Shown: positions 14,137 through 23,536, counted from the stretch's first letter. The stretch: 64,000 bases of DNA from Pseudomonas weihenstephanensis (GCF_001043055.1 NZ_JYLF01000002.1:496001-560000); one strand, 5' to 3'. The notes: a model not told the origin generated them from the letters alone. Program-made: numbers and translations.

Positions 14137-14282
14137 GCGCGTAAGCCGTCCAATTGCATGTGCCTATCGTATAAACACGCTGTACCCAAGGCGCTGGGCC
14201 GATATAATGCGGCCCTTTGCGAGTCGCACTGTCGAGCGACATGATTGACTTGCCTCTGGCCTCAGCCTCCGTGGAAGAACCT

Positions 14283-16901
14283 ATGAAAAGCGCAGAAATC
14301 CGTGAAGCCTTCCTTCGCTTCTTCGAGGAGCAAGGTCACACCCGTGTCCCTTCCAGCTCCTTGGTGCCGAATAACGACCCGACCCTGCTGTTCACTAACG
14401 CGGGGATGAATCAGTTCAAGGACTGCTTTCTGGGTCAGGAAAAACGTGCCTATACCCGTGCAACCAGCAGCCAGAAGTGCGTGCGTGCCGGCGGCAAGAA
14501 CAGCGACCTGGAAAACGTCGGTTACACCGCACGTCACCACACCTTCTTTGAAATGCTCGGCAACTTCAGCTTTGGCGATTACTTCAAGAAAGACGCGATC
14601 AATTTCGCCTGGACCTTCCTCACGGGCGTACTCAAGCTGCCTAAAGACAAACTTTGGGTGACTGTTTACGCCAGCGATGATGAAGCCTATGACATCTGGA
14701 CCCAAGACGTCGGCGTTCCCGCTGAGCGCATGATCCGCATTGGCGACAACAAAGGTGCGCCGTACGCTTCGGACAACTTCTGGACCATGGGCGATACCGG
14801 CCCGTGTGGCCCGTGCACCGAGATTTTCTACGATCACGGCCCGGATATCTGGGGTGGCCCGCCGGGCTCGCCGGATGAAGACGGCGACCGTTACATCGAA
14901 ATCTGGAACAACGTATTCATGCAGTTCAACCGCACCGCCGATGGCGTGTTGCATCCGTTGCCAGCGCCGTCGGTCGACACCGGCATGGGCCTGGAGCGGA
15001 TCAGTGCGGTGATGCAACACGTTAACTCCAACTACGACATCGACTTGTTCCAGAGCCTGTTGAAAGCGGCGGCCGAGGCCATCGGCTGCGCCAACGAAGG
15101 CCAGGCGTCGCTCAAGGTCGTGGCTGACCACATCCGCTCGTGCAGCTTTTTGATCGCTGATGGCGTATTGCCGTCCAACGAAGGTCGCGGTTATGTACTG
15201 CGCCGTATCATTCGTCGCGCGTGCCGTCACGGCAACAAGCTGGGTGCAACCGGCAACTTCTTTTACAAGATCGTTGCGGCACTGGTGGCTGAAATGGGCG
15301 AAGGCTTCCCGGAGCTGGTGCGCGAGCAAGCCAACATTGAGCGCGTGCTCAAGGCTGAAGAAGAGCAGTTTTCCAAGACGCTGGAGCAAGGCCTCAAGAT
15401 CCTCGAACAGGACCTGGCTGATCTGAAGGGCACCGTGGTGCCGGGTGACGTGGTGTTCAAACTCTACGACACTTACGGCTTTCCGATGGACCTGACGGCC
15501 GACATCGCCCGGGAGCGTAACCTGACCGTTGACGAGGCTGGCTTCGAGCGCGAAATGGAAGCCCAGCGCGTACGTGCGCGTTCGGCCAGCTCGTTTGGCC
15601 TGGATTACAACACGCTGGTCAAAGTTGACGTGCCCACCGAGTTCATCGGTTATAACGCCACGCAGGCGTCAGCCAAGATCATTGCGCTCTATAAAGAAGG
15701 CAAATCGGTTGAGTTCCTGAATGAAGGCGACGAAGGTGTGGTCATTCTTGATCAAACACCTTTTTACGCAGAATCAGGCGGCCAGGTGGGCGACTGCGGG
15801 TACCTGCAAGCAGGTGCTGCACGCTTTGATGTGCGCGACACCACCAAGACCGGCGGCGCGTTCTTGCACCACGGCGTGGTAGCGACAGGCAGCCTGAAAG
15901 TGGGCGAGAGCGTTGATACCCAGGTGGATGCCGATGTACGTCACGCAACCGCGCTGAATCACTCGGCGACGCACTTGTTGCATGCCGCGTTGCGTAACGT
16001 GCTGGGCGAACACGTACAGCAGAAAGGTTCGTTGGTTGACAGTCAGCGCATGCGTTTTGACTTCAGTCACTTCGAAGCGATCAAGCCTGAGCAAATCAAG
16101 GCGCTGGAAGACATCGTCAACGCCGAGATTCGCAAGAACACCCCGGTTGAAACCGAAGAGACCGATATCGAAACCGCCAAGCAAAAAGGCGCGATGGCGC
16201 TGTTTGGCGAGAAGTACGGCGATAACGTGCGCGTATTGAGCATGGGTGGTGATTTCTCGGTGGAGCTGTGCGGCGGTATTCATGCCAAGCGCACCGGCGA
16301 CATCGGCCTGATGAAAATCACCAGCGAAAGCGGTGTGGCGTCGGGTATTCGTCGTATTGAAGCGGTGACGGGCGCTGCCGCACTGGCTTACTTGAATGCT
16401 GCTGAAGAGCAGCTCAAGGAAGCAGCAAGCCTGATCAAGGGCTCACGCGAAAACCTGGTCGACAAACTGTCGGCTGTGCTGGAGCGTAACCGTCAGTTGG
16501 AAAAACAACTGGAACAATTGCAGGCCAAGGCCGCAAGCGCTGCCGGTGACGATCTGTCGTCGTCGGCCGTGGACATCAAAGGCGTGAACGTCTTGACCGC
16601 TCGCCTGGACGGTCAAGATGGCAAGGCGCTATTGGCGCTGGTAGATCAGCTGAAGAACAAGCTCGGCCGTGCAGTGATCCTGCTGGGTGGGGTTTATGAA
16701 GACAAGGTTGTACTGGTTGCAGGCGTAACCAAAGACCTGACTGGCCAACTCAAAGCCGGTGATTTGATGAAGCAGGCTGCTGCGGCAGTGGGCGGGAAGG
16801 GCGGTGGTCGCCCGGACATGGCGCAAGGTGGCGGTGTGGATGCCGCAGCCCTGGACGCCGCGCTGGCCCTGACTGTGCCATTTGTCGAGCAGGGTATCTG
16901 A
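14283..16901 (+). CDS. alaS: Alanyl-tRNA synthetase
   Basis: 872 residues from ATG 14283 (GGAAG upstream; protein [22 protein letters not shown], the canonical start). It charges tRNA-Ala and edits Ser-tRNA-Ala. Domains in order: class II catalytic core with [22 protein letters not shown] motif, tRNA-binding region, editing domain with zinc ligands [12 protein letters not shown] and [11 protein letters not shown], and a C-terminal DHHA1/C-Ala domain ending [15 protein letters not shown]. Length is normal for Pseudomonas. Confidence 0.97.
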   Translation: MKSAEIREAFLRFFEEQGHTRVPSSSLVPNNDPTLLFTNAGMNQFKDCFLGQEKRAYTRATSSQKCVRAGGKNSDLENVGYTARHHTFFEMLGNFSFGDYFKKDAINFAWTFLTGVLKLPKDKLWVTVYASDDEAYDIWTQDVGVPAERMIRIGDNKGAPYASDNFWTMGDTGPCGPCTEIFYDHGPDIWGGPPGSPDEDGDRYIEIWNNVFMQFNRTADGVLHPLPAPSVDTGMGLERISAVMQHVNSNYDIDLFQSLLKAAAEAIGCANEGQASLKVVADHIRSCSFLIADGVLPSNEGRGYVLRRIIRRACRHGNKLGATGNFFYKIVAALVAEMGEGFPELVREQANIERVLKAEEEQFSKTLEQGLKILEQDLADLKGTVVPGDVVFKLYDTYGFPMDLTADIARERNLTVDEAGFEREMEAQRVRARSASSFGLDYNTLVKVDVPTEFIGYNATQASAKIIALYKEGKSVEFLNEGDEGVVILDQTPFYAESGGQVGDCGYLQAGAARFDVRDTTKTGGAFLHHGVVATGSLKVGESVDTQVDADVRHATALNHSATHLLHAALRNVLGEHVQQKGSLVDSQRMRFDFSHFEAIKPEQIKALEDIVNAEIRKNTPVETEETDIETAKQKGAMALFGEKYGDNVRVLSMGGDFSVELCGGIHAKRTGDIGLMKITSESGVASGIRRIEAVTGAAALAYLNAAEEQLKEAASLIKGSRENLVDKLSAVLERNRQLEKQLEQLQAKAASAAGDDLSSSAVDIKGVNVLTARLDGQDGKALLALVDQLKNKLGRAVILLGGVYEDKVVLVAGVTKDLTGQLKAGDLMKQAAAAVGGKGGGRPDMAQGGGVDAAALDAALALTVPFVEQGI

Positions 16902-16984
16902 GGTCCAGAGCGCGCTGTCGTCTAGTGGCAGCGCGTGGTTTGAATGATAAATGGGCGCCCTTTAGGGGCTGAGGCTGCTTTGAA

Positions 16985-18220
16985 ATGGCTTTGATCGTAC
17001 AGAAATTCGGAGGCACCTCGGTCGGCACTGTCGAACGAATCGAGCAGGTCGCCGATAAAGTTAAGAAGTTCCGTGACGCCGGGCATGACCTGGTGATTGT
17101 GTTGTCGGCGATGAGCGGCGAAACCAATCGTCTGATCGAGCTGGCCAAACAGATCAGCGATCAGCCGTTGCCGCGTGAACTGGATGTGATTGTCTCCACC
17201 GGCGAGCAGGTGACGATTGGCCTGCTGGCGATGGCGCTGAACAAGCGCGGCGTCCCGGCGGTGTCCTATACCGGCAGTCAGGTGCGTATTCTCACAGACA
17301 GTTCGCACACTAAAGCCCGCATCCTGAAAATTGACGATCAGAAGATTCGTGCAGACCTCAAGGCTGGACGTGTGGTTGTGGTTGCAGGTTTTCAGGGCGT
17401 AGACGAGCAGGGCAACATTACGACGTTGGGCCGTGGCGGCTCTGACACGACGGGTGTGGCCTTGGCGGCTGCATTGAAGGCGGATGAGTGCCAGATCTAC
17501 ACCGACGTCGATGGCGTCTACACCACCGACCCTCGGGTTGTGGCGCAGGCTCAGCGACTGGAAAAGATCACCTTTGAAGAAATGCTGGAAATGGCCAGCC
17601 TGGGTTCCAAGGTGTTGCAGATCCGTGCGGTTGAGTTCGCTGGCAAGTACAACGTCCCGCTGCGCGTCTTGCACAGCTTCAAGGAGGGTCCAGGCACCCT
17701 CATTACTATTGATGAAGAGGAATCCATGGAACAGCCGATCATTTCTGGTATCGCGTTCAATCGCGACGAAGCCAAGCTGACCATCCGTGGCGTGCCAGAC
17801 ACCCCGGGCGTGGCGTTCAAGATTTTGGGGCCGATCAGTGCGGCCAACATCGAAGTCGATATGATCGTGCAAAACGTGGCGCACGATAACACCACCGATT
17901 TCACCTTCACCGTGCACCGTAACGATTACAGTGCAGCCCAAACGGTGCTGGAGAACACGGCGCGCGAGATCGGCGCACGTGAAGTGGTCGGCGATACCAA
18001 GATTGCCAAGGTTTCTATCGTGGGTGTGGGCATGCGCTCTCACGCCGGTGTGGCCAGTCGCATGTTTGAATCGTTGGCCAAAGAGAACATCAACATCCTG
18101 ATGATCTCGACCTCTGAGATCAAAGTCTCGGTGGTGATCGAAGAGAAGTACTTGGAGTTGGCTGTGCGCTCGCTGCACACGGCGTTTGAATTGGATGCAC
18201 CTGCCCGACAGGGTGAGTGA
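16985..18220 (+). CDS. lysC: Aspartate kinase (lysine/threonine pathway)
   Basis: 411 residues. It phosphorylates aspartate, the entry step to lysine, threonine and methionine. The N-terminal kinase domain starts ALIVQKFGGTSVGTVERI; two ACT regulatory domains follow from about residue 260. A Met at codon 248 (ATG 17726, MEQPIISGIAFNRDEAK) preceded by gaagagg could start a separate beta subunit, as known for aspartokinases of this alpha2-beta2 type. It is followed by a strong terminator at 18233. Feedback by lysine and threonine is known for the family. Confidence 0.96.
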   Translation: MALIVQKFGGTSVGTVERIEQVADKVKKFRDAGHDLVIVLSAMSGETNRLIELAKQISDQPLPRELDVIVSTGEQVTIGLLAMALNKRGVPAVSYTGSQVRILTDSSHTKARILKIDDQKIRADLKAGRVVVVAGFQGVDEQGNITTLGRGGSDTTGVALAAALKADECQIYTDVDGVYTTDPRVVAQAQRLEKITFEEMLEMASLGSKVLQIRAVEFAGKYNVPLRVLHSFKEGPGTLITIDEEESMEQPIISGIAFNRDEAKLTIRGVPDTPGVAFKILGPISAANIEVDMIVQNVAHDNTTDFTFTVHRNDYSAAQTVLENTAREIGAREVVGDTKIAKVSIVGVGMRSHAGVASRMFESLAKENINILMISTSEIKVSVVIEEKYLELAVRSLHTAFELDAPARQGE

Positions 18221-18232
18221 CGCATTACCCGG

Positions 18233-18265
18233 AGGGCGCGGTTGAACCGCGCCCTTTGTTTTTTT
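18233..18265 (+). terminator. Rho-independent terminator after lysC
   Basis: An 11-bp perfect GC-rich stem (agggcgcggtt and its complement) around a tiny loop is followed by TTTGTTTTTTT. It lies 13 bp after the lysC stop and ends the alaS/lysC transcription region before rsmA. Confidence 0.92.
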
Positions 18266-18407
18266 GATGAATGTGAACGAAGGCCTCTTGTTTCGTCATG
18301 TTGGTCAATACTTAAGGAGCGTCGGGCTATAGCTGTTTAGCTAGTAGGCCGAAGCCCTTTTTTTTTGCAGACTGTTGTCCCTGAATGAAAAGCGTGAGGA
18401 GAAACGT

Positions 18408-18596
18408 ATGCTGATTCTGACTCGCCGTTGCGCAGAAAGCCTGATCATAGGCGATGGTGAAATTACTGTGACCGTGCTCGGCGTCAAAGGAAACCAAGTG
18501 CGAATCGGTGTTAACGCCCCCAAGGAAGTGGCCGTGCACCGGGAGGAAATCTACCTTCGGATCAAGAAAGAAAAGGACGAAGAACCAAGTCTTTAA
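18408..18596 (+). CDS. csrA: Carbon storage / secondary-metabolism regulator CsrA (RsmA)
   Basis: 62 residues from ATG 18408, with a strong GAGGAGAA ribosome site. [20 protein letters not shown] and the C-terminal [12 protein letters not shown] are hallmarks of this RNA-binding dimer, including the conserved Arg in VHREEIY. It binds GGA motifs in 5' leaders and represses translation; in Pseudomonas it is called RsmA and is titrated by RsmX/Y/Z RNAs. The location between lysC and tRNA-Ser is the usual Pseudomonas one. A possible hairpin with a T-run at 18320-18367 lies upstream. Confidence 0.97.
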   Translation: MLILTRRCAESLIIGDGEITVTVLGVKGNQVRIGVNAPKEVAVHREEIYLRIKKEKDEEPSL

Positions 18597-18614
18597 TTTT
18601 ATTTAAGTTTTTGG

Positions 18615-18643
18615 TTGCATACGGGGAAAAGGCTGGTTATTAT
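18615..18643 (+). promoter_or_regulatory. Promoter of tRNA-Ser
   Basis: TTGCAT (18615-18620), a 17-base spacer and TATTAT (18638-18643) lie 15 bases before the mature tRNA-Ser 5' end, a good sigma-70 arrangement. Confidence 0.65.
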
Positions 18644-18657
18644 ACGCCCCGTGTTGC

Positions 18658-18748
18658 GGAGAGGTGGCCGAGTGGCCGAAGGCGCTCCCCTGCTAAGGGA
18701 GTACATCTCAAAAGGGTGTCGGGGGTTCGAATCCCCCCTTCTCCGCCA
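18658..18748 (+). tRNA. tRNA-Ser(GCT)
   Basis: 91 nt with encoded CCA. Acceptor GGAGAGG pairs with CTTCTCC; the anticodon arm reads CTGCTAAGG with anticodon GCT; the long variable arm and TTCGAAT T-loop are typical of serine tRNAs. Confidence 0.97.
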
Positions 18749-18813
18749 TTATTCATGTAGCACGTTCGAATCTAGCCAGTTCAGTAAGTTATTGAATTTA
18801 TTGAAAAAAACAC

Positions 18814-18841
18814 TTGGCAGAGAGATTCAACGGTCTATAAT
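18814..18841 (+). promoter_or_regulatory. Promoter of the tRNA-Arg cluster
   Basis: TTGGCA (18814-18819), 16-base spacer, perfect TATAAT (18836-18841), 14 bases before the first tRNA-Arg. Confidence 0.7.
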
Positions 18842-18855
18842 ACGCAGCTTCAAAT

Positions 18856-18932
18856 GCACTCGTAGCTCAGCTGGATAGAGTACTCGGCTACGAACCGAGC
18901 GGTCACAGGTTCGAATCCTGTCGAGTGCACCA
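18856..18932 (+). tRNA. tRNA-Arg(ACG), copy 1
   Basis: 77 nt with CCA; acceptor GCACTCG/CGAGTGC, anticodon ACG in GGCTACGAACC. First of three identical tandem copies. Confidence 0.97.
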
Positions 18933-19001
18933 TTTAAGAGTTAGTTGCTCCGGTAGTTAACTTGGCTTCAACCAGGGTGGTCTGGTTTAACAAACACACT
19001 T

Positions 19002-19078
19002 GCACTCGTAGCTCAGCTGGATAGAGTACTCGGCTACGAACCGAGCGGTCACAGGTTCGAATCCTGTCGAGTGCACCA
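19002..19078 (+). tRNA. tRNA-Arg(ACG), copy 2
   Basis: 77 nt, identical to copy 1. The 69-bp spacer before it is nearly identical to the spacer before copy 3. Confidence 0.97.
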
Positions 19079-19148
19079 TTTAAGAGTTAGTTGCTTCGGC
19101 AGTTAACTTGGCTTCAACCAGGGTGGTCTGGTTTAACAAACACAACTT

Positions 19149-19225
19149 GCACTCGTAGCTCAGCTGGATAGAGTACTCGGCTACGAACCGAGCGGTCACA
19201 GGTTCGAATCCTGTCGAGTGCACCA
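19149..19225 (+). tRNA. tRNA-Arg(ACG), copy 3
   Basis: 77 nt, identical to copies 1 and 2. A terminator follows directly. Confidence 0.97.
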
Positions 19226-19235
19226 AACACCAAGA

Positions 19236-19261
19236 AGCCCGCCTTTAAAGCGGGCTTTTTG
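19236..19261 (+). terminator. Terminator of the tRNA-Arg cluster
   Basis: Stem gcccgc / gcgggc around ctttaaa, followed by TTTTT, 11 bases after the last tRNA-Arg. Confidence 0.9.
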
Positions 19262-19756
19262 CTGTCTGTGATTTGAGTGAAGTTGCGCCGACACACAGTG
19301 CGTTACTGTCATGCGCCAGACTTGTCGCCGCTTCACTGCGCCACGCAGGAATTAACTGGCGTGCAAATGGTCTATGTCAGGTGTTATGCAGAACCTGATG
19401 CAGGTTGCGATCATTTCAGTCCTCGCAAAAAACTCAACCCTCGGCAATCGTCACGACAGGCCGTGTCGCCGCGTTAATTTTTTTACACAAAGACTGTGCT
19501 CCGGGCCGATCATCTGGCGTCGCAGAGTCATCGCGTGAACAAAGTTCGGTGATGCTGCGCAAGCATTTGTTATCCCCGAGATTTTTAGCGTCATTAATGT
19601 TTTAAGCCGTGTATGATTGCGCCCGTCAGCCCCGCCGGGGCTTGTGGAATACCTCCATGGACTTACCCAGTAGTAACTCAGCATCCCGTTTTACCAATCA
19701 TGAATTGACTGATTGATCCTTCCGGCGTGCCCTGCTGCTGGGAGTGGAGTTCGCCT
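19262..19756. other. Intergenic region before mgtE
   Basis: 495 bp with no convincing gene. A GC hairpin (agccccg-c-cggggct, 19628-19642) without T-tract lies 115 bp before the mgtE start, and GGAG sites at 19741 and 19746 serve mgtE. I looked for a magnesium-sensing leader and could not support one. Confidence 0.5.
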
Positions 19757-21199
19757 ATGACCGAAGTTGAAGTAAAAAAAACACAAGAAAGCCTGCAAAG
19801 CCGCCTGGCTCAAGTAATTGAGCTGCTGAATCGCCAACGTGTGGTCGAAGACCTGACACATCGTCAGGAGGGCCATCACTCTGATCGGGTCGAGAACCTG
19901 GTCCATCGGCAAAACCTTGTAGAACTCCAGCGCAAGCTTGAGGACCTGCACTCCGCAGACGTTGCCTACATCCTTGAAGCGTTACCCCTCGATGACCGTC
20001 TGACGGTCTGGCAGTTGGTCAAGGCTGATCGCGATGGCGACATCCTGCTCGAAGTCTCCGACTCTGTACGTGAAACCCTGATCGCCGACATGGACGATCA
20101 CGAGCTCCTGGCAGCGGCCAAGGAGATGGATGCCGATGAACTCGCTGACTTGGCCCCCGAGCTGCCGCGAGACGTCGTCCATGAGCTGATGGAAACCCTC
20201 GATGGCCAGCAGCGTGAGCGTGTGCGCTCCGCGCTGTCCTATAACGAGGATCAAGTCGGTGCCTTGATGGATTTCGAGATGGTGACCATTCGTGAGGATG
20301 TCAGCCTTGAAGTCGTCCTGCGTTATCTGCGCCGTCTCAAAGAGCTGCCGGGCCATACCGACAAATTGTTCGTGGTCGATTATGACGGCGCGTTGAAAGG
20401 CGTGTTGCCGATCAAGCGTTTGCTGGTCAACGACCCTGAAAAACAAGTGTCGGAAGTCATGGCCAATGATCCGGTGAGTTTTCACCCGGATGAAGACGCT
20501 TACGATGCGGCTCAGGCATTTGAGCGTTATGACCTGATTTCGGCCCCGGTGGTCGACAAAAACGGCAAGCTCATCGGCCGTCTGACCATTGACGAAATGG
20601 TTGATTTGATCCGTGAAGAAAGCGAGACCGAAGTCCTTAACATGGCGGGTCTGCGCGAAGAAGAAGATATTTTTGCTTCGGTCTGGAAGTCCTTGCGCAA
20701 CCGTTGGGCCTGGCTGGCCGTTAACTTGGTGACGGCATTTATCGCGTCGCGGGTAATCGGTTTGTTTGAAGGCTCGATTGAAAAGCTGGTAGCGCTCGCG
20801 GCCTTGATGCCAATTGTGGCCGGCATCGGCGGCAACTCTGGCAACCAGACCATCACCATGATTGTGCGGGCGATGGCGCTGGACCAGGTCAACACGGGCA
20901 GTACCTCGCGGTTGATGCGCAAGGAGCTGGCAGTTGGCTTGATCAACGGCCTGGTGTGGGGTGGGGTGATTGGCGTAGTGGCGTATTTGCTGTACGGCAG
21001 TTGGTCGCTGGGTGTGGTCATGACCGCCGCGATGACGCTTAACCTGCTATTGGCTGCCCTGATGGGCGTGTTGATCCCCATGACCCTGGCCCGCTTGGGT
21101 CGCGACCCGGCGATGGGGGCCAGCGTGATGATTACCGCCATGACCGACAGTGGCGGATTCTTCATCTTCTTGGGGCTGGCCACGATCTTCCTGCTCTGA
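19757..21199 (+). CDS. mgtE: Magnesium transporter MgtE
   Basis: 480 residues from ATG 19757. Inner-membrane Mg2+ channel. Order: N-terminal MgtE superhelical domain (to about 150) with ALPLDDRLTVWQLV, a CBS pair (about 155-280, MANDPVSFHPDEDAYDAA), a linker with EETEVL-like acidic residues, then about five membrane helices from about 315, including the pore motif GIGGNSGNQTITMIVRAMAL. Ion binding in the CBS region closes the pore when Mg2+ is plentiful. Followed by its own terminator. Confidence 0.95.
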   Translation: MTEVEVKKTQESLQSRLAQVIELLNRQRVVEDLTHRQEGHHSDRVENLVHRQNLVELQRKLEDLHSADVAYILEALPLDDRLTVWQLVKADRDGDILLEVSDSVRETLIADMDDHELLAAAKEMDADELADLAPELPRDVVHELMETLDGQQRERVRSALSYNEDQVGALMDFEMVTIREDVSLEVVLRYLRRLKELPGHTDKLFVVDYDGALKGVLPIKRLLVNDPEKQVSEVMANDPVSFHPDEDAYDAAQAFERYDLISAPVVDKNGKLIGRLTIDEMVDLIREESETEVLNMAGLREEEDIFASVWKSLRNRWAWLAVNLVTAFIASRVIGLFEGSIEKLVALAALMPIVAGIGGNSGNQTITMIVRAMALDQVNTGSTSRLMRKELAVGLINGLVWGGVIGVVAYLLYGSWSLGVVMTAAMTLNLLLAALMGVLIPMTLARLGRDPAMGASVMITAMTDSGGFFIFLGLATIFLL

Positions 21200-21204
21200 C
21201 CCTT

Positions 21205-21242
21205 AACGGCTTGATCTGGCACTGTCTGATCAAGCCGTTTTT
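21205..21242 (+). terminator. Terminator after mgtE
   Basis: Stem aacggcttgatc and its exact complement with a 14-base loop, followed by TTTTT, six bases after the mgtE stop. Confidence 0.9.
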
Positions 21243-21270
21243 GCTTGTGATGCGTCTTGAGGCGGGCAGA

Positions 21271-21314
21271 GCGCCCACAAAAAAAACCAGCACAAGGCTG
21301 GCTTTTTTGGGCGC
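21271..21314. terminator. Terminator between mgtE and amrZ
   Basis: A core stem ccagc-acaag-gctgg is flanked by A8 on the left and T6 on the right, inside an outer gcgccc/gggcgc pairing. It can work in both directions and ends the amrZ transcript from the right. Confidence 0.85.
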
Positions 21315-21324
21315 TGGTTTTAAC

Positions 21325-21651
21325 TCAAGAAGCGTCGGATGCCATTTCAGCATCGTGTGCAATCAATGAAACCAAAGCGTTTTGCTGGCGATGAGACAGC
21401 TGGCGGAAGCGTTGCAACAGCTCGCGTTCATGCATGGACAGCTCGGGGCTGTCCAGGCGCAGCGCAGGCTCGTCGCCCAATGCGCCTTCCTGGATAAGGC
21501 TTTGTTCCAGGCGGGCAATGATTTCTGAGTTCATGCTGCGGTGATGGTTGCGGGCCACCTCGGCAATGCGTTCGCGCATTCCGTCTGGCAGGCGCACTAC
21601 GAACTTGTCAGCCGTGCGGCTGGAATAAATTGCCTGTTTCAATGGGCGCAT
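21325..21651 (-). CDS. amrZ: Ribbon-helix-helix regulator AmrZ
   Basis: 108 residues. [52 protein letters not shown] is nearly the P. aeruginosa AmrZ sequence as I know it: an Arc-type ribbon-helix-helix with the DNA-contacting strand at KFVVRLP, then a C-terminal oligomerisation region ([20 protein letters not shown]). AmrZ controls alginate, motility, biofilm and c-di-GMP genes, and represses flagellar synthesis in some species. The flagellar block lies about 25 kb away in this window. Confidence 0.93.
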   Translation of the reverse strand: MRPLKQAIYSSRTADKFVVRLPDGMRERIAEVARNHHRSMNSEIIARLEQSLIQEGALGDEPALRLDSPELSMHERELLQRFRQLSHRQQNALVSLIAHDAEMASDAS

Positions 21652-21707
21652 ATAGTTAACCGGTTAGTTCAGGGGAGCGGTTCTCGGAATTGGCCGCAGG
21701 ATGTTTT

Positions 21708-21734
21708 TAAGACCGTCCTTAAAGCCAAATGTTC
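21708..21734 (-). promoter_or_regulatory. Candidate AlgU (sigma-22) promoter of amrZ
   Basis: On the - strand GAACAT, 16 bases, TCTTA lies 57 bp before the amrZ ATG. The AlgU consensus is GAACTT-N16/17-TCTGA, so one mismatch per box. AlgU control of amrZ is known in P. aeruginosa. Confidence 0.5.
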
Positions 21735-22016
21735 AACCTGAATTGCTAAGAGGCAGGGATCATGCCTCAAATTAGCCACTTCCCTGGCGTCAATTCTGTG
21801 ACAAATATTGAACCGGATACAGGCTTTTTGCCAGCAACGATTATCAGAAATGAGCATTGGGTTTGATAGCACTTTGCCCACCCGTTCATCTGAAACACAT
21901 CATATAAGCTGTTTTCAGCGCTTTTATACCTTGAAAGCCCGATTCAGGCCCGCATCTGCACACAGCACAATCCAGCGCATTGCGTGGCAATAGCTCAGTA
22001 CCGAGAGGATCCATTC
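21735..22016. other. Divergent intergenic region amrZ/phnN
   Basis: No gene seen. A hairpin gaggca-gggatca-tgcctc lies at about 21750-21768. The remainder, between the amrZ promoter and phnN, is AT-rich. Confidence 0.45.
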
Positions 22017-22595
22017 ATGTCAGGCACATTGATCTATTTGATGGGGCCGTCGGGGTCGGGTAAAGACAGCCTGATCAACGCCGCGCGCCCGTATTTGGCA
22101 GGGCGCGGTTGTGACGTGATGCGGCGTGTAATAACCCGTTCGGCTGAATCCGTTGGGGAGGAGGCGGTGGGCGTTTCGCCAAAGGCGTTCGAGTCGCTCA
22201 AGCAGCAAGGCGCTTTTGCCCTGCACTGGCAGGCCAATGGCCTTGAGTACGGCATTCCTGTGCAGCTTGATGAATGCCTCGATAGCGGGCGGCATGCGCT
22301 GGTCAATGGCTCGCGCGGCTATTTACAGCAGGCGCGGGCGCGTTATCCGGATTTGCTGGCCATTGTCTTACGGGTTGATAGCGAGGTGTTGCAAGGGCGC
22401 TTGCTCAAGCGCGGTAGGGAAACGCCGTCTGAGATCAGTGCGCGACTTAAACGCAATGAATTGTTTCTGGATTCTCTGGCGACATTGAGCACCGAACAGG
22501 TCCATGTGTTGGACAACTCAGCAGCGTTGTCCGTGGGGGTGCAAGGCTTGTTGAGCTTGATCGATAACGCCCTCGCGTATTCTGCGTCAGCGTAA
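22017..22595 (+). CDS. phnN: Ribose 1,5-bisphosphate phosphokinase PhnN
   Basis: 192 residues from ATG 22017 (GAGAGGA upstream). A guanylate-kinase-like P-loop enzyme making PRPP from ribose 1,5-bisphosphate. Walker A is MGPSGSGKDSL near residues 9-18; the RVITR segment and GLEYGIPV match the family. It is not in a phn operon here, which is common in Pseudomonas, so it may act in general PRPP supply. The end overlaps the next, convergent small gene by nine bases. Confidence 0.9.
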   Translation: MSGTLIYLMGPSGSGKDSLINAARPYLAGRGCDVMRRVITRSAESVGEEAVGVSPKAFESLKQQGAFALHWQANGLEYGIPVQLDECLDSGRHALVNGSRGYLQQARARYPDLLAIVLRVDSEVLQGRLLKRGRETPSEISARLKRNELFLDSLATLSTEQVHVLDNSAALSVGVQGLLSLIDNALAYSASA

Positions 22596-22766
22596 CAGCG
22601 GGTCAAACTTGATTCGGCGACCGACCAGCAGGGCAATCAGCCAGGCGATAAAGAACGTTCCGGCAGCAATCAAAGGCAGATCACCCAGATCACCGTATGG
22701 CATAAAAATATCCAGGGCCAGACTGGACAGTGCCAGCATTAGAAAGCCGAATGCGAATTTGGACAT
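22587..22766 (-). CDS. Small two-helix membrane protein
   Basis: 59 residues: MSKFAFGFLMLALSSLALD, then LPLIAAGTFFIAWLIALLVG and RRIKFDPLLR. Two hydrophobic helices with a basic tail place it in the inner membrane. Function unknown. The stop lies inside the end of phnN. Confidence 0.65.
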   Translation of the reverse strand: MSKFAFGFLMLALSSLALDIFMPYGDLGDLPLIAAGTFFIAWLIALLVGRRIKFDPLLR

Positions 22767-22784
22767 GATTCTAAAAAGCTCTCT

Positions 22785-23042
22785 TCAAAATACCCAGTGC
22801 TCGCTTTGAACCGTTTGCTGTTGCGCTGCGCTGTCAGAGGTCAGGCGCGATGCGCCACTCTTGCCCTGAATCATCACTGCCAGCTGTGGTAACGGTTTGA
22901 GCGGTTTATAGGTGTCAGCCAGGTTCACGCCCGATTCAACTGACGCCTGGTCGGGTTGGAACTGGAAAATGACCAAAATGGCCAGCGCGAGTGCATTTAA
23001 CAGGATCAAAGTGCTGTTCATGGCGGTCATCTCTGAGGGCAT
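22785..23042 (-). CDS. Small membrane-anchored protein, unknown function
   Basis: 85 residues from 23042, or 78 from the internal ATG at 23021 (MNSTLILLNALALAILVIFQF), which begins directly with the membrane helix and is the more likely start. The rest is soluble, with YKPLKPLPQLAVMIQ. The start of the preceding 59-residue gene is only 18 bp from its stop, in the same direction, so the two probably form an operon read from the right. Confidence 0.55.
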   Translation of the reverse strand: MPSEMTAMNSTLILLNALALAILVIFQFQPDQASVESGVNLADTYKPLKPLPQLAVMIQGKSGASRLTSDSAAQQQTVQSEHWVF

Positions 23043-23413
23043 GGACTTAATACACTTGTCATTGCAGCCTTCGTGCCAACGCAGGATACCTATAAAACCC
23101 TTTTAAATCAGTCATTTGCTGATGATTTTAAACGACCTAGAGTTGCAAATTGCAAGGACATGATTTGCGGGTCATGCAATATGCACGATGCTAGAGGTCG
23201 TTGAAGGGTCGTGTAGCTGCTGATGCGCTCCTGGGAGGGCTGAGGTCGGCGTTGCAAGGCCATCTGTCGCAATGGGCGCAATCTCCTTCATTGAGGCATC
23301 GTACTAGTAAGTACTTACAGCCAAAAAGCCAACGGACGACATGACAAAACCCTGCATCGCCGTTACCATGCTCGCCGTCCTGCACGCCACGCCTTGCGTG
23401 GTGCGCGTGAATT
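23043..23413. other. Intergenic region before tRNA-Arg(CCT)
   Basis: 371 bp with no convincing gene. An 8-bp inverted pair aacgacct / aggtcgtt (23131-23138 and 23195-23202) encloses shorter repeats (ttgcaaattgcaa); a structured RNA or operator is possible. Confidence 0.4.
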
Positions 23414-23490
23414 GTCTCAGTAGCTCAATTGGATAGAGCATCCCCCTCCTAAGGGGAAGGTTGGCCGTTCGAACCGGCCCTGGGACACCA
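23414..23490 (+). tRNA. tRNA-Arg(CCT), integration target
   Basis: 77 nt with CCA; acceptor GTCTCAG/CTGGGAC, anticodon CCT in CCCTCCTAAGG, T-arm GGCCG-TTCGAAC-CGGCC fully paired. The gene is complete. Its 3' half is partly repeated at 41704-41750, showing that the element entered within this gene and that the 3' half now attached may come from the element. Confidence 0.96.
23444..23463 (+). repeat. attL core direct repeat
   Basis: Twenty bases, ccctcctaaggggaaggttg, inside tRNA-Arg(CCT) at the anticodon loop and stem, identical to 41704-41723. Confidence 0.85.
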
Positions 23491-23536
23491 TATAATTCAA
23501 GGTCTACAGCAGTTTCTGATTTCTCCGCTTATGTCT

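Larger units (their letters stand above)
18856..19225 (+). repeat. Tandem 146-147 bp tRNA-Arg repeat units
   Basis: Each unit is a 77-nt tRNA plus a spacer of about 70 bp containing agttaacttggcttcaacca and ggtggtctggtttaacaaac. The two spacers differ at only about three positions (for example ctccggt versus cttcggc), so the array arose by recent tandem duplication or is kept alike by gene conversion. Confidence 0.9.

Noticed and set aside
19262..19756. Magnesium riboswitch before mgtE
   Set aside because: Only one short GC hairpin without the conserved M-box blocks.
23191..23385. 64-codon - strand frame before tRNA-Arg(CCT)
   Set aside because: Cys-rich random-looking composition, no ribosome site, no family.
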